Part shown: positions 16,531 to 25,687 of the stretch, one piece after another
Numbering within the stretch: the first letter of the stretch is position 1
Layout: the number at the start of each line of letters is the position of its first letter
NCBI RefSeq assembly: GCF_029257255.1
Contig: NZ_JARICI010000004.1
Coordinates: 62,001 to 126,000 of the forward strand
Origin: Sporosarcina sp.
Lineage (GTDB): Bacteria; Bacillota; Bacilli; Bacillales_A; Planococcaceae
Direction: 5' to 3'
DNA length: 64,000 nucleotides
The notes under the pieces: generated by a model
The model's input: the letters and a program-made list of their open reading frames with translations, nothing else
The model's database searches: none
Told to the model about the DNA's origin: nothing
Translations under genes and position numbers: made by a program

Positions 16531-18624
16531 ATGAATAAAAGCAGATGGATTTTGGCTGTAATTGTGACCGGCACTCTAGGCATTGTCATGCTGGCGAGTT
16601 TCTTTTTCTGGCCGCCCGTGCATATCACGTCCTCGCATTCGGTACTTGCCGAACAGCCGATGAAAGTGTATTTTACGGCACCAGTTAAGGCGGGGGTACA
16701 GCCCCAGGATTTTGTGATTAATAATCAGACGAAAGAAAAAGTGCCCGCCGAAATGACTCTGGCAGAAGATCGGATGTCCATGACTGTCAGCGCATTACCG
16801 CCGGGAGACTATGAAATGTATGTACCGAAAAACAGTTTCAGAGGGTGGAACAGGGCGGCGGATTCGGCCGTTTCATTCGCGGTTATGGAATCAGTGAAGC
16901 CTGTTGCATCCATTGAGGAAATTAACAAGTTCTTCAAAAGGGCAGAGCAGTACGATCAGTACGCTGTAAGCACTGACAAAGGTGTCACCATGGAATCTTC
17001 CTCAGAAGATAAAGCGTCGTCTGGCGGCGGCAATGAACATTCCACGACCAACCAGCAGGTCGAAGGTGTCGATGAATCAGACATTGTCAAAACGGACGGG
17101 GATTTCATTTATGATGTCACGAACCAGACTCATCTGACTATCACCGACATCCACGATCCCGAAAAACTTGCGGTCATCAGCAAAACAAACTTCAAAAACC
17201 AATTCTTTCCGAATGAACTCTATATAGACGGTGATTTGCTCGTAGTCATCGGCGGGAAGCCGAACTATCCGCAGACGGAAGAAGAAATGCGGATCATGCC
17301 GTATATGCAGGAGCTATCAGCTATCAGGGTCTATGATGTGGGCAACCGTGCGAAGCCAGTTTTAATCCGCGAAACAGGAGCGGAAGGTTATATCATCGCT
17401 ACGAGAAAAATCGGTCCGCACGTCTACATGGTGACGAATAACCGACCGATGTACTGGCTGGAGGATGTTCCTGCCATAGAAGATCATCTGCTGCCGAAAG
17501 TGTTTGATTCGGAGAATGGAAAGACGGTGCGGCCAATCCAGACAGATCAAATATCCATTCTTCCTGGTGCGATGGATCCGGCTTATTCGGTCATCACCAC
17601 GCTTGATATCCACTCCGGCGAAACAGGAGGTGTCGAAACGAAAGCGTATCTTGGCAGCGGCGAACAGCTTTATATGTCACAAGACCATCTCTATCTGACA
17701 TCTACTTTGTACGGAAATACAGGTATGCAGGGGGACAGTGAGGTGTTCAAGTTTGGGCTGGACGGCGCGGACGTACATTTCCTCCACGCTGCCCGGCTAA
17801 AAGGAACGATCCTCAACCAGTTTTCAATGGATGAGCATAACGGCAATTTTCGTGCTGTCACGACGGAAGGTAATCTGTGGGATGAAAAGAATGTTGCGAA
17901 AAACCATTTATTCATCCTAGGGCCTGATATGAAGCAAGTAGGCTCCGTGGAAAACTTGGCGAAAAACGAACGCATCTATTCTGCGCGTTTCATGGGGGAT
18001 AAAGCGTATATGGTGACGTTCCGCGAAACTGATCCTTTGTTTGTTTTGGACGTCGCAGATCCGCAAAATCCATCAGTGCTCGGTGAATTGAAGATTCCGG
18101 GGTTCAGTAACTACCTTCATCCAATTGATGAAAATCATTTGATCGGCTTCGGCTATGACACGGTAGCGAAGAAAGGCCAGGCTGGCGGCGAACCGATTAT
18201 CCAGACGCAAGGTATGAAAATTTCATTATTTGATGTAACGGATTTCGCCAATCCGAAAGAGGCAGACACGGAAATTATTGGCGGACAGGGTACTTATTCG
18301 TCGGTCCAGCATGATCATCACGCGCTGTTTATGCATAAGGATCGCAATCTGTACGGTTTTCCTATCTCCATCTACCAAGAGGGCAAAGGTAATATGCTGA
18401 ACTTTGAGAGTTCCGGCGCGATGATCTATGAAATTACAGCAGAAAACGGGATCACGGCAAAAGCCGACCTGACAGAAAAAATGACACTCGACTATATGGA
18501 TTGGGAACGGGAAGTACAGCGCCTGCTGTACAGCGGAAATAACATCTACACCATCGCTGCCAATGAAGTGACCAGCTATTCTTTGGACGACTTTTCGTTA
18601 ATCGATCAAATAGAAAAGCAATGA
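16531..18624 (+). CDS. Membrane-anchored C-terminal beta-propeller protein
   Basis: A 697-residue secreted or membrane-anchored protein. Residues 5-27 form a signal anchor, followed by an Ig-like domain (to about residue 120), a polar linker rich in Ser/Gly, and the conserved opening of the propeller family (NQQVEGVDESDIVKTDGDFIY). The remaining 500 residues repeat blades with DV.(D/N)P and V.D motifs. It belongs to the group described as secreted proteins with a C-terminal beta-propeller distantly related to WD-40. Function is unknown. The second ATG (16531) is preferred because GAGAGG directly abuts the first at 16522. It is a single-gene unit. Confidence 0.85.
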   Translation: MNKSRWILAVIVTGTLGIVMLASFFFWPPVHITSSHSVLAEQPMKVYFTAPVKAGVQPQDFVINNQTKEKVPAEMTLAEDRMSMTVSALPPGDYEMYVPKNSFRGWNRAADSAVSFAVMESVKPVASIEEINKFFKRAEQYDQYAVSTDKGVTMESSSEDKASSGGGNEHSTTNQQVEGVDESDIVKTDGDFIYDVTNQTHLTITDIHDPEKLAVISKTNFKNQFFPNELYIDGDLLVVIGGKPNYPQTEEEMRIMPYMQELSAIRVYDVGNRAKPVLIRETGAEGYIIATRKIGPHVYMVTNNRPMYWLEDVPAIEDHLLPKVFDSENGKTVRPIQTDQISILPGAMDPAYSVITTLDIHSGETGGVETKAYLGSGEQLYMSQDHLYLTSTLYGNTGMQGDSEVFKFGLDGADVHFLHAARLKGTILNQFSMDEHNGNFRAVTTEGNLWDEKNVAKNHLFILGPDMKQVGSVENLAKNERIYSARFMGDKAYMVTFRETDPLFVLDVADPQNPSVLGELKIPGFSNYLHPIDENHLIGFGYDTVAKKGQAGGEPIIQTQGMKISLFDVTDFANPKEADTEIIGGQGTYSSVQHDHHALFMHKDRNLYGFPISIYQEGKGNMLNFESSGAMIYEITAENGITAKADLTEKMTLDYMDWEREVQRLLYSGNNIYTIAANEVTSYSLDDFSLIDQIEKQ

Positions 18625-18689
18625 AAGGTTGTCTTTTTGCGAATCGTCCATTAAGCTGTAAAGAAAAGTACCAATTTGAATGAGCACGA

Positions 18690-18727
18690 CAAAAATGGAG
18701 CCCTTTCTTATATGAAAGGAGCTCCAT
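18690..18727 (-). terminator. Terminator of the EAL gene
   Basis: TGGAGC-CCTTTC/GAAAGG-A-GCTCCA stem; on the minus strand it is followed by TTTTTG, so it mainly serves the minus-strand gene. Confidence 0.75.
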
Positions 18728-18747
18728 CTAATTTGTGTAAAAGTAAT

Positions 18748-20400
18748 TTATGAAATTTGGATCTGCTCGGCTGGCACCGGAATACCGATATAGTGCCCCT
18801 GCACAGCGTCAATACCCATATTTTTCAGCATTTCAAACTGCTGCTCGTTGCTAACGCCTTCTGCGACTGTATACAAGTCTAGTGATTTAGAAAAACGGAT
18901 TATGCCTTCGACCAGTTTTTGCGTTTTCGGGTTGCTCAGCAGCGCTTCGATAAAGACGCGGTCGATTTTGATGCTGGTAATCGGCAAGTGCTGCAGATAG
19001 CGCAATGATGCGTAGCCGGAGCCGAAATCATCGAGCGTAAACTGTAGGCCGACATTTTGCAGTTCTGACATTTGCGTAATGATGGATTGCTCCTCTTCTG
19101 CCTTCAGTGCAAACTTTTCGGTGAACTCAATGTGCACTTTATTTGCTGGACAGCCCGTCTCGTTTAAGATCGAGATTAACCGGTCTTTCCACTCTGGATT
19201 CAGTGATTCACGGATTGAAGAGTTAATGGAGACGGTCATTTCCGTGCCGGCACGATGCCATTTGGTTGCAAATGTCATCGCTTCTTCCGCCACATATGCG
19301 CCGATTTCCTCAATCAAACCGTTTTCTTCGGCGATGGGAATTAACTCATCCGGACTGATCACGCCAAGGTCTTCATCTTCCCAGCGAACGAGCGCTTCAT
19401 AGCAATTAATGCCGTTGCTGGCGATATCAAACTGCGGCTGATACGCGACATGTAGAGAGTTACGGTCAAGCGCAGTCAACATCTTTTGGTCGATTACCAA
19501 CCGGCGATTAAGGATTTTATGGGATTCGGCGGAAAGCGATGCAATTCGGCCGCCTCCTTGGCTGATTACTTCATCTGCAGCAGTCAATGCCACTTTATAC
19601 AGCTGGGTATACGTTTTCTGATCTTCAGGGAAACGGACAATCCCACCGCTGATGGAAAGAGTCTGTGCGTTATGGCTCAAATAGATCGGCTGCTGTTTCA
19701 AGAAATCATAGAAACCTTGAATATACCAATCACCGAACGCGGTCAGGACGACGAAACTGTTTGTATCAATGCGCGCAATCGGCATATCCTGGAAGTAGCG
19801 CTTCAGGCGGTTAGTAAATTCTTGGATCAGCTGCGTCTCGTATTCTGGAGATTGCAGCTCTTTCATAGTGAAGTAATGATCGATCGTTAAATATACGAAT
19901 GAAAAGTGCTGATCCAATTTAATGGATTCATTCACCACTTGTTCTAGTTTGTGACGGCTCATGAGGCCGGTCTCCACATCGATAAATGCGATTTCGCCCA
20001 ATTTTTCCTGCGTCCGGATATCTTCAGTTATATCCAGCCCTAAACAGAAGACGGATTGCAGTTCTCCGTCCGCAGACAAAGTAGGGACGGCCAACATGTT
20101 GACAAAGAATGGTTCGCCTGCGCGAGTCATTTTTTCCACTTTTCCGGACCAGGATTTACCGCTTACTAAGCAATCCCAGATGGAATTTACTGTCTGTTGA
20201 TGATTGGGGGCATCGGAAAACATTTGCCAAATAGATTTTCCGATGATTCGTTTTGGAGTCCAACCGCTGACTGCTAAGTAATTTTGGTTGGCATAGGTTA
20301 TTAGACCCTCACCATCGGTATGAGTAACTAATCGAAATTTATCGAGACTATTGACTAGTGAATGATATTCTTTAGTTTCAGGGAAGCTTGTACTATTCAT
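18748..20400 (-). CDS. PAS - degenerate GGDEF - EAL cyclic-di-GMP phosphodiesterase
   Basis: A cytoplasmic 550-residue signalling protein. A PAS domain lies at about residues 20-130 and a GGDEF domain at about 140-290. In the latter the catalytic loop is replaced by ARIDTNSF, so diguanylate cyclase activity is unlikely. The C-terminal EAL domain keeps the catalytic pattern: EAL in CYEALVRW, Asn in SINSS, Glu in IEFTEK, DDFGSGYASL, Lys in IKIDR and Glu in VAEGV. It should hydrolyse c-di-GMP, with PAS and GGDEF as sensory inputs. The start at 20400 follows GAAAGGAG; an upstream ATG at 20427 lacks a good site. Confidence 0.9.
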   Translation of the reverse strand: MNSTSFPETKEYHSLVNSLDKFRLVTHTDGEGLITYANQNYLAVSGWTPKRIIGKSIWQMFSDAPNHQQTVNSIWDCLVSGKSWSGKVEKMTRAGEPFFVNMLAVPTLSADGELQSVFCLGLDITEDIRTQEKLGEIAFIDVETGLMSRHKLEQVVNESIKLDQHFSFVYLTIDHYFTMKELQSPEYETQLIQEFTNRLKRYFQDMPIARIDTNSFVVLTAFGDWYIQGFYDFLKQQPIYLSHNAQTLSISGGIVRFPEDQKTYTQLYKVALTAADEVISQGGGRIASLSAESHKILNRRLVIDQKMLTALDRNSLHVAYQPQFDIASNGINCYEALVRWEDEDLGVISPDELIPIAEENGLIEEIGAYVAEEAMTFATKWHRAGTEMTVSINSSIRESLNPEWKDRLISILNETGCPANKVHIEFTEKFALKAEEEQSIITQMSELQNVGLQFTLDDFGSGYASLRYLQHLPITSIKIDRVFIEALLSNPKTQKLVEGIIRFSKSLDLYTVAEGVSNEQQFEMLKNMGIDAVQGHYIGIPVPAEQIQIS

Positions 20401-20531
20401 TAGAATGCTCCTTTCAGAATCTACCATATAACAATTATATAGGATAAATTCGTTATGTCTAGATACTATGTGTGAACTTTATACTATAAAAATGCAAGAA
20501 ATTTTGAATTTTTAGGTAGGGGTGATGAATT

Positions 20532-21476
20532 ATGATGCAAATAAAAGGGATTGTGATGATAGTCTTAGGCTCAATGTTATGGGGGGCAACAGGTCCTATG
20601 ATGGAATGGATTCTCGACCACAGTGAGATGTCTGTCTCTATGATGCTTATTCTGCGGCTTACGCTTGCTGGCGCTGCCGTCCTTTTATTGCTGAAAGCGA
20701 GGGGAGTGCAAGTGGCGCTTCCTATGAGACAAAAGCTTTGGTTGCGAAAAATGGTGCTGTTCGGCGTCTTCGGTATGCTCGGTGTTCAGTTCGGTTTTGT
20801 TCAGACAATCGCCAATAGTGATGCAGTCGTAGCCACCCTCTTCCAATTCGTCGCTCCTGTATACATCATTATCTTGCTATCCGTTACACAGCGGACATTT
20901 CCGCCTTGCAACCAGGTGATTGGGATGATTGTTGCATTATTTGGCTTGATTCTTTTACTGACAAATGGGTCTTTCTCTAGTATTTCATTGAGTTCAACCG
21001 CAGTTTTTTGGGGTATATTCGTTGGTATTGCGTTTACATTTTATACCTTATACCCTGTTGTGCTCATGGCGGAATGGGGCGTGTTATTAGTCGTTGGATG
21101 GGGAATGTTCATCGGCGGACTGATGTTGTTTATTCTTAACATCCCGTACTTTTTCACGAATCTATCGGTGCTGCTGAATGGTCCTGCAATGTTCATGCTA
21201 CTGCTTGTGATCATCATGGGTACATTAGCTTTCATTATGTTCTTGCAAAGTATGACCTACATTACACCTGTCGAAACGAGTGTGCTGTCTAGTTTTGAAC
21301 CGCTCACGGCCATGGTTATCTCGGTCTTATGGCTCGGTCAGACGATGGGAGGATGGCAGATAAGTGGTGCGATGATCATGCTGTTGGGGGTCGTGTGGCT
21401 GTCTGTCGGCGGTAAACGAAAGAAGACAGTAGCGCCGCCTGACCCGGTTGTCGAGCATGACCCGTTCGAGCTGTAG
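20532..21476 (+). CDS. EamA/DMT-family transporter
   Basis: A ten-helix membrane protein of 314 residues with two tandem EamA domains, the fold of the drug/metabolite transporter superfamily. Typical motifs are GSMLWGATGP in helix 1 and SSFEPLTAMVISVLWLGQ near the end of the second domain. The C-terminal tail is cytoplasmic and proline-rich. Two adjacent ATG codons are possible; TAGGGGTGATG provides the ribosome binding site. The substrate (amino acid, metabolite or drug) is unknown. Confidence 0.85.
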   Translation: MMQIKGIVMIVLGSMLWGATGPMMEWILDHSEMSVSMMLILRLTLAGAAVLLLLKARGVQVALPMRQKLWLRKMVLFGVFGMLGVQFGFVQTIANSDAVVATLFQFVAPVYIIILLSVTQRTFPPCNQVIGMIVALFGLILLLTNGSFSSISLSSTAVFWGIFVGIAFTFYTLYPVVLMAEWGVLLVVGWGMFIGGLMLFILNIPYFFTNLSVLLNGPAMFMLLLVIIMGTLAFIMFLQSMTYITPVETSVLSSFEPLTAMVISVLWLGQTMGGWQISGAMIMLLGVVWLSVGGKRKKTVAPPDPVVEHDPFEL

Positions 21477-21491
21477 TACCTTCATCTGTAC

Positions 21492-21538
21492 ACTCCGTAT
21501 CGCGTTGTGACATAATTAATACAGCAAACATACGGAGT
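21492..21538. repeat. Nine-base inverted repeat before the ABC exporter operon
   Basis: ACTCCGTAT (21492-21500) and ATACGGAGT (21530-21538) are exact complements 29 bp apart. The second arm ends five bases before the GTG/ribosome-binding region of the exporter gene. It could be an operator pair or a weak leader hairpin. Confidence 0.5.
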
Positions 21539-21552
21539 CAGAGGTGAAACGA

Positions 21553-23274
21553 ATGAAGACAGTTTTCCGCTACGCAATACCTTATAAATGGCCGATGCTG
21601 ATCGCCATTCTTTTAATGCTGCTGGAATTGTCGGTCGAGCTGATCCAGCCGCTGCTGATCGGTAAAATTATAGATGACGGGATCATGAAAGAAGATCTTG
21701 GCACGGTTGCCGTGTGGGGTGCTACGATGCTTGGTATGGCATTCGTCGCGCTCATTACCGGCGTCATCAACTCCTACTTCGCCTCGCATGCTGCTCAGAG
21801 TTTTGGCTACGATCTGCGCCAGGCCCTGTTTAAAAGGGTCCAGACGTTATCGCTCTCGGCCTTTTTGCGTTTTCCGACATCTAGCTTGATTACCCGCTTA
21901 ACAAGTGACGTAACAATGGCTCAAAATGCACTGTTCATGGGCTTACGTATTATGGCGCGGGCGCCGTTGATGGTACTTGGAAGTGTGATTATGGCGTTTG
22001 TCGTCAATCCGAAGCTTGCGGTATTTTTATTGGCGGGTGCTCCTTTTTTAGCAGTCTTTTTAGTCGTCATGGCTAGGAAAGGCGTGCAGTTATTCGGCAT
22101 CGTCCAGCGCGGATTGGATGGAGTCAACCGGCTGGTGCAGGAAAACTTGCAGGCAGTCCGGCTGATTAAGGCCTACTTACGCGGAACTTTTGAGACGAGT
22201 CGATTCTCCAAGGCTGCAGAAGCATTGAAGAAGGACAGTGTCCACGCGATGCGGTTAATGGAACTTATTTTACCGGTCTTGCTGTTCATCATGAATGCGA
22301 GTTTCATGGCTGTGCTGTGGTTCGGCGCGTCGGAAGTAAGAAATTCCGATATGCCGGTCGGAGATGTCGTCGCAATTGTTAACTATGCAATGCGCATGAC
22401 AAGTGCCTTTTCCATGTTCTCATTCTTGATTGTAATTTTTTCACGTGCGAAGGCTTCTTCTGAGCGTATGGAAGAAGTGCTGTCTGCGGAAGATGAACTT
22501 GAATCACTGGAAGCAGCAGACAATACCTATCATGGCGCGGTGGATATTCGCTTTGACGACGTTTCATTCCGATATCCAGGTACGAAAGAGAAGGTGCTGA
22601 AGCATTTGTCGTTTGAAGTGAAACGGGGAGAAAAACTTGTGATCATGGGCGCTACTGGCTCAGGCAAGTCCACGCTGCTCCAGCTCATTCCGCAAATGTT
22701 TCATGCGACAGAAGGGAATGTGCTGCTCGACGGACGGAGAGCGGAAGACTGGCCTCTAGATACATTGCGCGGGATGATCGGTTATGTACCGCAGCAATCA
22801 ATGCTGTTTACAGGCTCTATTTATGACAACATCTCTTGGGGCAAGCAAGGTGCAAGTCTTGATGAAATAAAACAAGCTGCTGTCAAAGCGCAGATTGATC
22901 ATTCAATTCAGCGCTTTACAGAAGGTTATGAAACGCGAGTCGGCCAGAAGGGTGTCAATTTATCGGGTGGCCAAAAGCAGCGGCTGTCGATTGCCCGTGC
23001 GCTCATTCGAAAACCATCTGTCTTAATTTTGGATGACAGTACGAGTGCGTTGGACGTGAAGACAGAAGGCGCGTTATGGAAAGCTCTGGAGGAAGAAGAT
23101 ACGACGATGCTGATCGTTACGCAAAAAATTCAAACTGCGCAGATTGCGGATTCCATTCTGTTACTGTCCGATGGTGTGATTGTCGGACGCGGAACGCATG
23201 ATGAATTGATGGCAACCTCTTCATTCTACCGGGAAATTGCAGAGTCTCAGCAGACGGAAGGGGTGATGCGGTGA
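21553..23274 (+). CDS. yheI: Heterodimeric ABC exporter subunit, BmrC/YheI-like
   Basis: A 573-residue ABC exporter half-transporter with six membrane helices followed by a nucleotide-binding domain. Walker A is GATGSGKST, the signature is LSGGQKQRLS, and Walker B is LILDDSTSALD, in which the catalytic Glu is replaced by Asp. That substitution is a known feature of the BmrC-type subunit, which contributes the degenerate ATP site. The partner follows immediately with overlapping stop and start. Together they would export drugs, as BmrCD does in B. subtilis, where the operon is induced by ribosome-targeting antibiotics through leader attenuation; no such leader was evident here. The start ATG 21553 has GAGGTG upstream. 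Confidence 0.87.
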   Translation: MKTVFRYAIPYKWPMLIAILLMLLELSVELIQPLLIGKIIDDGIMKEDLGTVAVWGATMLGMAFVALITGVINSYFASHAAQSFGYDLRQALFKRVQTLSLSAFLRFPTSSLITRLTSDVTMAQNALFMGLRIMARAPLMVLGSVIMAFVVNPKLAVFLLAGAPFLAVFLVVMARKGVQLFGIVQRGLDGVNRLVQENLQAVRLIKAYLRGTFETSRFSKAAEALKKDSVHAMRLMELILPVLLFIMNASFMAVLWFGASEVRNSDMPVGDVVAIVNYAMRMTSAFSMFSFLIVIFSRAKASSERMEEVLSAEDELESLEAADNTYHGAVDIRFDDVSFRYPGTKEKVLKHLSFEVKRGEKLVIMGATGSGKSTLLQLIPQMFHATEGNVLLDGRRAEDWPLDTLRGMIGYVPQQSMLFTGSIYDNISWGKQGASLDEIKQAAVKAQIDHSIQRFTEGYETRVGQKGVNLSGGQKQRLSIARALIRKPSVLILDDSTSALDVKTEGALWKALEEEDTTMLIVTQKIQTAQIADSILLLSDGVIVGRGTHDELMATSSFYREIAESQQTEGVMR

Positions 23275-25073
23275 TGAAACCATTTGGCTATGAACCGATC
23301 ATCCAGAAAGGTGATCTGAGTAAAAGTGGTCGCAAAAAGGTGCAGAAAGCAGGGAACTGGAAGTCCGTTCTTACTCGTATCTGGCGGCTGATTGATCAGC
23401 AGCGCGGCCTACTGATTGTAGTGATGGCACTGGTGTTGACCAGTTCGATTCTTGCTTTGCTCGGACCATTGATGATCGGAAATATCATTGATCACTATAT
23501 TATTCCAAAAAATGCGCAGGGACTCGGAACGCAGATCGGGGGCCTGCTTGCCATCTATGCCGGTTTTTCCATCGCCACGTATTTGCAGAATTACTGGATG
23601 GTTGGTATTGCGCAGCAGACAGTCTATCGCATGCGTACGCAATTATTCGGCCACCTGCAAAAACTGCCTATTCGCTTTTTCGATAAACGTCAGCACGGTG
23701 AATTGATGAGCCGTTTGACGAATGATATTGAAAACGTCAGCCAGACACTGAACTCGTCGCTGATTCAAGTTTTTTCGAGTGTGTTGACACTGGTTGGCAC
23801 GGTATCGATCATGCTCTATCTCAGCCCCTTACTCACTCTGCTGACGATGATCATTGTGCCGCTGATGTTTTTTGCAATGCGCTGGATTACTAGACGGACA
23901 AGCATTCTCTTTAAAGAACAGCAGCAGGCCATCGGGGCGCTGAACGGCATGATTGAAGAAACGATATCGGGCCAGCGAGTTGTCAAAGCATTTTCGCAGG
24001 AACAGAAGGTAATGGAAGAATTCGCAGAGAAAAGTGACCGGCTGAAACTTGCGGGATTCTGGGCACAGACTTATTCAGGCTTCATTCCGAAAGTGATGAA
24101 TACGCTGAACAATATGTCGTTCGCGATTGTGGCGGGGGTTGGTGGACTGCTGGCTGTAACCGGAACAAGCGGCGTCACGGTTGGAACAATTGTCATCTTC
24201 AGTGAATATGCACGGCAGTTTACGCGTCCTCTTAACGACCTCGCCAATCAATTCAATACGGTGCTGTCTGCAATCGCAGGAGCCGAGCGGGTTTTCGCTA
24301 TTATGGATGAGCCGGTTGAAAAAGATGAGGCGGCTGCCAATGAAATTCTTCTGAACGGTGACGTGGAATTTAAAGACGTGACATTCGGCTACGACGATGA
24401 AGTCATCGTCGAAAACATCAGTTTCCATGTCAGTCCCGGAGAAACAGCGGCGTTCGTCGGTGCTACAGGGGCTGGGAAGACGACAATCATGCAGCTGCTC
24501 TCGAGATTTTATGAAGCAGACAGCGGCCAGATTCTGCTTGACGGATTGCCGATTGACCGTCTGCCGAGAAAAACTGTGCGCAGCCAAATGGCTTTCGTGC
24601 TGCAGGATCCATTTTTATTCGAAGCGACGGTGCGTGAAAATATCCGTTATGGACAATTGAACGCGACTGATGAAGAAGTGGAAGAAGCTGCAAGGCAGGC
24701 TAATGCACATACCTTTATCAACAAATTATCGAATGGTTATGACACCGTGCTGACGGCGGGCGGCGAAGAGATCTCACAGGGGCAAAAACAGTTGTTGTCC
24801 ATTGCACGCGCACTGGTTGCCGATCCGGCATTGCTGCTGCTCGATGAAGCAACAAGCAGTATTGATACCGTCACAGAGCTTGCGATCCAGGAAGCGCTGG
24901 AGCGGTTGATGGAAGGCCGCACAAGTTTTGTCATTGCGCACCGGCTGAATACGATTCGCCAAGCGGACAAAATTTATGTCATGGCAGAAGGTAAAATCAT
25001 AGAATCAGGCAGCCAGAAAGAGTTGCTCGAACGGCAAGGCGTTTTTTACGGAATGCTTCAAAATGCAGACTGA
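23274..25073 (+). CDS. yheH: Heterodimeric ABC exporter subunit, BmrD/YheH-like
   Basis: A 599-residue ABC exporter half-transporter, the partner of the preceding gene, whose stop codon it overlaps by one base (TGATG). An N-terminal cytoplasmic stretch of about 45 residues precedes six membrane helices. The nucleotide-binding domain has Walker A GATGAGKTT, Walker B LLLLDEATSSID with the catalytic Glu, and a modified signature ISQGQKQLLS. So this subunit supplies the catalytic Walker B while its signature, which faces the degenerate site, deviates: the asymmetry expected for a BmrCD/TM287-288-type heterodimer. An in-frame GTG at 23271 is an alternative start. Confidence 0.87.
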   Translation: MKPFGYEPIIQKGDLSKSGRKKVQKAGNWKSVLTRIWRLIDQQRGLLIVVMALVLTSSILALLGPLMIGNIIDHYIIPKNAQGLGTQIGGLLAIYAGFSIATYLQNYWMVGIAQQTVYRMRTQLFGHLQKLPIRFFDKRQHGELMSRLTNDIENVSQTLNSSLIQVFSSVLTLVGTVSIMLYLSPLLTLLTMIIVPLMFFAMRWITRRTSILFKEQQQAIGALNGMIEETISGQRVVKAFSQEQKVMEEFAEKSDRLKLAGFWAQTYSGFIPKVMNTLNNMSFAIVAGVGGLLAVTGTSGVTVGTIVIFSEYARQFTRPLNDLANQFNTVLSAIAGAERVFAIMDEPVEKDEAAANEILLNGDVEFKDVTFGYDDEVIVENISFHVSPGETAAFVGATGAGKTTIMQLLSRFYEADSGQILLDGLPIDRLPRKTVRSQMAFVLQDPFLFEATVRENIRYGQLNATDEEVEEAARQANAHTFINKLSNGYDTVLTAGGEEISQGQKQLLSIARALVADPALLLLDEATSSIDTVTELAIQEALERLMEGRTSFVIAHRLNTIRQADKIYVMAEGKIIESGSQKELLERQGVFYGMLQNAD

Positions 25074-25077
25074 ATGA

Positions 25078-25117
25078 AAAAAAGCCATTTATCCCGCATT
25101 ATCGGATAAATGGCTTT
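25078..25117. terminator. Bidirectional terminator between yheH and the YusW-like gene
   Basis: AAAAGCCATTTATCC and GGATAAATGGCTTTT pair around a nine-base loop, with A/T runs on both sides serving the two convergent genes. Confidence 0.85.
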
Positions 25118-25120
25118 TAG

Positions 25121-25579
25121 TTATTTCTTTTCGTTAATATTTAGTGTTTTATCGTCCGTATACTTCACTTCTAGTTCAAATTCATCATAATCGTCAAGTC
25201 CGTACCACTGAAGAATCTTGTCGATGGCTTCTTCTTTTGAGGTATCACTGTCCAGCAGAATCTCCATGAACATTTTATGCATACTGTCGATGGCTTCGTT
25301 GCCTTCTTCAGTTACATCCTGAAATTCATTGACATATTCAGCATCTGAAGGCTTAACGTCCTCATAGTCGGTTTCAATTTTCTTACCGTCTTTCTTAATA
25401 GTCAAATCAAAATCAGTGAATCCATAGCCGTCTCCAGTATTCATAGAGCTTCCTTTGTCTTCATCTTCATAGCCTATTGTTGGATTATCATTGTCAGGGG
25501 CCTTTTCCTTGGAAGAGCAGCCTCCCAAAATTAACATGGAGGAAAAACCTACAATTGATAACGTTCGCTTAATTGACAT
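25121..25579 (-). CDS. YusW-like lipoprotein
   Basis: A 152-residue predicted lipoprotein. The signal peptide ends in the lipobox LGGC (ILGGCSS), followed by an acidic linker and a small domain of the YusW-like type (FTDFDLTIKKDGKKIE, then KILQWYGLDDYDEFELEVKY). The protein should be anchored on the outer face of the membrane; its function is unknown. The start at 25579 is preferred because GAAAGG lies nine bases upstream; an ATG at 25588 directly abuts it. It is a single gene sharing a terminator with the ABC operon. Confidence 0.78.
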   Translation of the reverse strand: MSIKRTLSIVGFSSMLILGGCSSKEKAPDNDNPTIGYEDEDKGSSMNTGDGYGFTDFDLTIKKDGKKIETDYEDVKPSDAEYVNEFQDVTEEGNEAIDSMHKMFMEILLDSDTSKEEAIDKILQWYGLDDYDEFELEVKYTDDKTLNINEKK

Positions 25580-25687
25580 GAGCGACATCCTTTCTACGTT
25601 TATAATACTTATATTATGACCGTAAAAGGTGCAGGCTAAACCATTACTTCGCCCTAAGAAGCGAAGAGACGTTATGTTAAATTATTA

